In this document: positions 5,806-7,373 of the stretch, piece by piece | How the letters are laid out: every line of letters starts with the position of its first letter | Numbering within the stretch: the stretch's first letter is position 1 | Source: Sediminibacterium sp. | GTDB lineage: Bacteria; Bacteroidota; Bacteroidia; Chitinophagales; Chitinophagaceae | Assembly: GCA_030832695.1 (NCBI GenBank) | Contig: JAURIP010000073.1 | Location: forward strand, 1-7,373 | DNA: 7,373 nucleotides | Direction of reading: 5' to 3' | Notes under the pieces: model-generated | Database searches by the model: none | Seen by the model: the letters and a program-made list of their open reading frames with translations, nothing else | Told to the model about the DNA's origin: nothing | Made by a program: the position numbers and the translations under genes

Positions 5806-6996
5806 ATGAAAAAAATCATTACGCAATTTATTGTTTTATTTTTTTGTACAAACATTGGATTTGCACAACCAATAAATATCCCAGTGTATATTTCAGGTAC
5901 AGAAGGGTATAAAAGTTTTCGAATTCCTGCGATTATTAAAACCCCAAATAATGACTTATTGGCCTTTTGTGAAGGAAGAGTAAATTCATCAGGTGATTTT
6001 GGAGATATAGATATTGTGATGAAACGAAGTTCCGATAATGGTAAAACCTGGTCACTGATTAGTGTGATTGCAACCTATGATTCATTACAAGCAGGCAATC
6101 CAGCACCAGTGGTTGATAGGAGCGACCCAGCTTATCCCAATGGAAGATTATTTTTATTTTATAACACAGGCAATAATCACGAAAGTGAAATAAGAAATGG
6201 CAAGGGCGTAAGAGAAGTATGGTATAAAACATCCATTGACAATGGATTTACTTGGAGTGCGGGTGTAAATATTACCACGCAAACACATCGACCGATGCAG
6301 CCAACGGCCAATCCTTTATATAATTTCAAAGAAGATTGGAGACATTATGCAAATACACCTGGTCATGCTTTACAAATTTCAAATGGTTTATATAAAGGCC
6401 GAATTTTTATTCCTGCCAATCATTCGGCAGGGACACCGAAAAAGCAAGGCGATGATTATTTTGCGCATAGTTTTTATTCGGATGATCACGGAGCCACATT
6501 TAAGTTAAGCGAAAAACTATATCTACCTGGTAGCAACGAGTCAACCGCCGCAGAACTTTCTAATGGTAGCGTAATGCTTAATGCAAGAAATCAAAAAGGG
6601 GATATTCGATTACGCATAGTGGCCATTAGCTCGAATGGCGGGGCATCCTGGGATACAAGCTATTTTGATCAACAACTTCCGGATCCTGTTTGCGAAGGAA
6701 GTATTTTAAATATTGGTATAAAAAATAAAAAACAAGTAATCGCTTTTTCAAATGCTGCTGATACAAAAAACAGAAACAACCTAACCTTACGTATTAGTTT
6801 CGATGAAGGAAAAACTTGGACAAAAAATTGGGTCATTGATAACGCTACTGATCCAAAAGCGATGAGTAATAATTCGGCTTATTCTGATTTGGTATTAATC
6901 AACAAGCAACATATTGGCATTTTATATGAAAAGGATAATTATGGTAAAATTATCTTTACGGCCGTAAACTGGAAAAAGAAATCCATAGGGCAGTAG
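5806..6996 (+). CDS. Secreted exo-alpha-sialidase (neuraminidase), GH33
   Basis: This 396-residue protein has a cleavable signal peptide (1-20, MKKIITQF..., cut likely after GFA). It releases terminal sialic acid from glycoconjugates (EC 3.2.1.18) as a six-bladed propeller. FRIP at 38-41 supplies the first arginine (R39), and EGR (R58) with D64 matches the acid/base region. E245 (NEST) aligns with the Tyr-pairing glutamate, R261 (LNAR) and R323 complete the arginine triad, and Y359 (SAYSDL) is the expected nucleophile. Asp boxes lie at 75-82 (SSDNGKTW), 143-150 (SIDNGFTW), 225-232 (SDDHGATF, weak), 275-282 (SSNGGASW, degenerate) and 331-338 (SFDEGKTW). Residue roles are assigned by comparison with human NEU2 and trypanosomal sialidases from memory. 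The length fits a single catalytic domain with no lectin module and no C-terminal sorting domain. It is monocistronic; no SusC/SusD or sialic acid catabolic genes are in view, so its partner pathway lies elsewhere. Very confident in family. Confidence 0.95.
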   Translation: MKKIITQFIVLFFCTNIGFAQPINIPVYISGTEGYKSFRIPAIIKTPNNDLLAFCEGRVNSSGDFGDIDIVMKRSSDNGKTWSLISVIATYDSLQAGNPAPVVDRSDPAYPNGRLFLFYNTGNNHESEIRNGKGVREVWYKTSIDNGFTWSAGVNITTQTHRPMQPTANPLYNFKEDWRHYANTPGHALQISNGLYKGRIFIPANHSAGTPKKQGDDYFAHSFYSDDHGATFKLSEKLYLPGSNESTAAELSNGSVMLNARNQKGDIRLRIVAISSNGGASWDTSYFDQQLPDPVCEGSILNIGIKNKKQVIAFSNAADTKNRNNLTLRISFDEGKTWTKNWVIDNATDPKAMSNNSAYSDLVLINKQHIGILYEKDNYGKIIFTAVNWKKKSIGQ

Positions 6997-7038
6997 AAAA
7001 GTAAATACTCGACAATATCAAATACCAGATTAGTTATT

Positions 7039-7272
7039 TTATTTCTGTGACCTTCTTCTTGCTTCCTCCGCCTCTTTGTATATTCTTATCCAAGTAAGGG
7101 ACATATCAATGATTGCTAATAAGGGGCCAATCACGATGACCATAATCACTTCCAAGCCTGGTGTATATCCTGTTACCCCATCTAATGAAGTTGCTTTTGC
7201 TCTTTGGTATAATTTGTACAAACAATAAATTCCCGAAAGGATCCAAATACCTATAATTACATTTTCACTCAT
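7039..7272 (-). CDS. Small two-helix membrane protein, unknown function
   Basis: This 77-residue protein is of no family I recognise. It has two hydrophobic segments: about 4-22 (NVIIGIWILSGIYCLYKLY) and about 41-63 (EVIMVIVIGPLLAIIDMSL and onward). The loop between them is short and polar (QRAKATSLDGVTGYTPGL). The C-terminal tail is highly charged (KEAEEARRRSQK) and probably cytoplasmic, so the N-terminus would be too. A clear -7 promoter element lies 19 bases upstream, and the A/T-rich leader before ATG is typical of Bacteroidota. It is convergent with the sialidase, separated by 42 bp, so the two are not co-transcribed. The upstream minus-strand reading frame ends 31 bp before its start. 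Coding status is supported by promoter, start context and hydrophobic pattern. Confidence 0.7.
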   Translation of the reverse strand: MSENVIIGIWILSGIYCLYKLYQRAKATSLDGVTGYTPGLEVIMVIVIGPLLAIIDMSLTWIRIYKEAEEARRRSQK

Positions 7273-7290
7273 AATATTTTTTATTTATTG

Positions 7291-7298
7291 CAAAGATA
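7291..7298 (-). promoter_or_regulatory. -7 promoter element (TATCTTTG) for the small membrane protein
   Basis: The minus strand reads TATCTTTG, a perfect match to the Bacteroidota sigma-70-type -7 element TAnnTTTG. It ends 18 bases before the ATG at 7272 and lies just beyond the stop of the upstream reading frame, exactly where a promoter should be. No TTTG is found 19-21 bases further upstream; a TTG is present but only 13 bases away, so the -33 half is weak. Confidence 0.55.
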
Positions 7299-7303
7299 CG
7301 AAT

Positions 7304-7373
7304 TTAATTTTCAATTTTTCCTGCGGCTCTGTTATTAGCACCGGTGCGCTTTTGTAAGTCATCGCCTAAGTCA
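7304..7373 (-). CDS. C-terminal tail of an unidentified protein (N-terminus outside window)
   Basis: One minus-strand frame is open from the window edge to TAA at 7306-7304 and encodes 23 residues: DLGDDLQKRTGANN followed by RAAGKIEN. The other two minus-strand frames are closed within the first few codons. The sequence is hydrophilic, and its base composition is richer in G+C than the AT-rich spacer after it, as expected for coding DNA ending at that stop. The -7 element of the next gene directly follows. I cannot assign a family from so short a piece. Confidence 0.45.
   Translation of the reverse strand, partial: DLGDDLQKRTGANNRAAGKIEN

Noticed and set aside
5180..6996. GNAT and sialidase as a functional pair (for example sialic acid O- or N-acetylation)
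   Set aside because: They are divergent, the GNAT acceptor cannot be deduced, and its sequence fits the general RimJ/RimL-like group; adjacency alone does not support a joint pathway.
6997..7038. Possible terminator between the convergent sialidase and small membrane protein genes
   Set aside because: No stable GC-containing stem followed by a T run can be drawn on either strand; only short AT repeats are present.

Overview
The window is AT-rich DNA from a member of the Bacteroidota, most likely of the Chitinophagaceae type. Support comes from lysine/asparagine-rich proteins, weak or absent Shine-Dalgarno sites, a TAnnTTTG-type -7 promoter element near the right end, and the gene families present. 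The organism is inferred from gene content and base use only, not from a marker gene.

Left two thirds (1-5120, all on the minus strand, read from right to left): a tight three-gene operon of 'planctomycete-type' cytochrome genes. First is a four-helix DUF2231-like membrane protein carrying a periplasmic c-type heme domain (CYNCH) and C-terminal leucine-rich repeats (3660-5120). Its stop overlaps by 4 bp (ATGA) the start of a 1071-residue exported PSCyt1-DUF1549-LamG-DUF1553 protein with two CxxCH motifs (448-3663). After a 4-bp gap comes a Tat-exported DUF1501 protein of the alkaline phosphatase/sulfatase-like superfamily, whose C-terminal part is cut off by the window edge (1-443). A paired ATAGCAAT direct repeat and a weak promoter-like sequence lie just upstream of the operon.

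Middle (5180-6996): a GNAT-family N-acetyltransferase (minus strand, 60 bp upstream of the cytochrome operon, possibly co-transcribed) is divergent from a secreted GH33 sialidase (plus strand) with five Asp-box-like repeats and the usual catalytic residues. A 113-bp AT-rich spacer with a near-perfect palindrome separates the two.

Right end (7039-7373): a 77-residue two-helix membrane protein of unknown function (minus strand) with a good -7 element directly upstream, and the last 23 codons of another minus-strand reading frame that enters from outside the window.

The three-gene cytochrome/DUF1501 operon appears to build a cell-envelope assembly: a membrane anchor with heme, a large multi-heme protein with a possible sugar-binding LamG insert, and a hydrolase-fold protein exported already folded. 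Its biochemical role is not established. The sialidase nearby is also an exported glycan-acting protein, but it is on the other strand and is not part of the operon. No RNA genes, CRISPR arrays, insertion sequences or clear intrinsic terminators were seen. No stretch longer than 300 bases lacks a gene.
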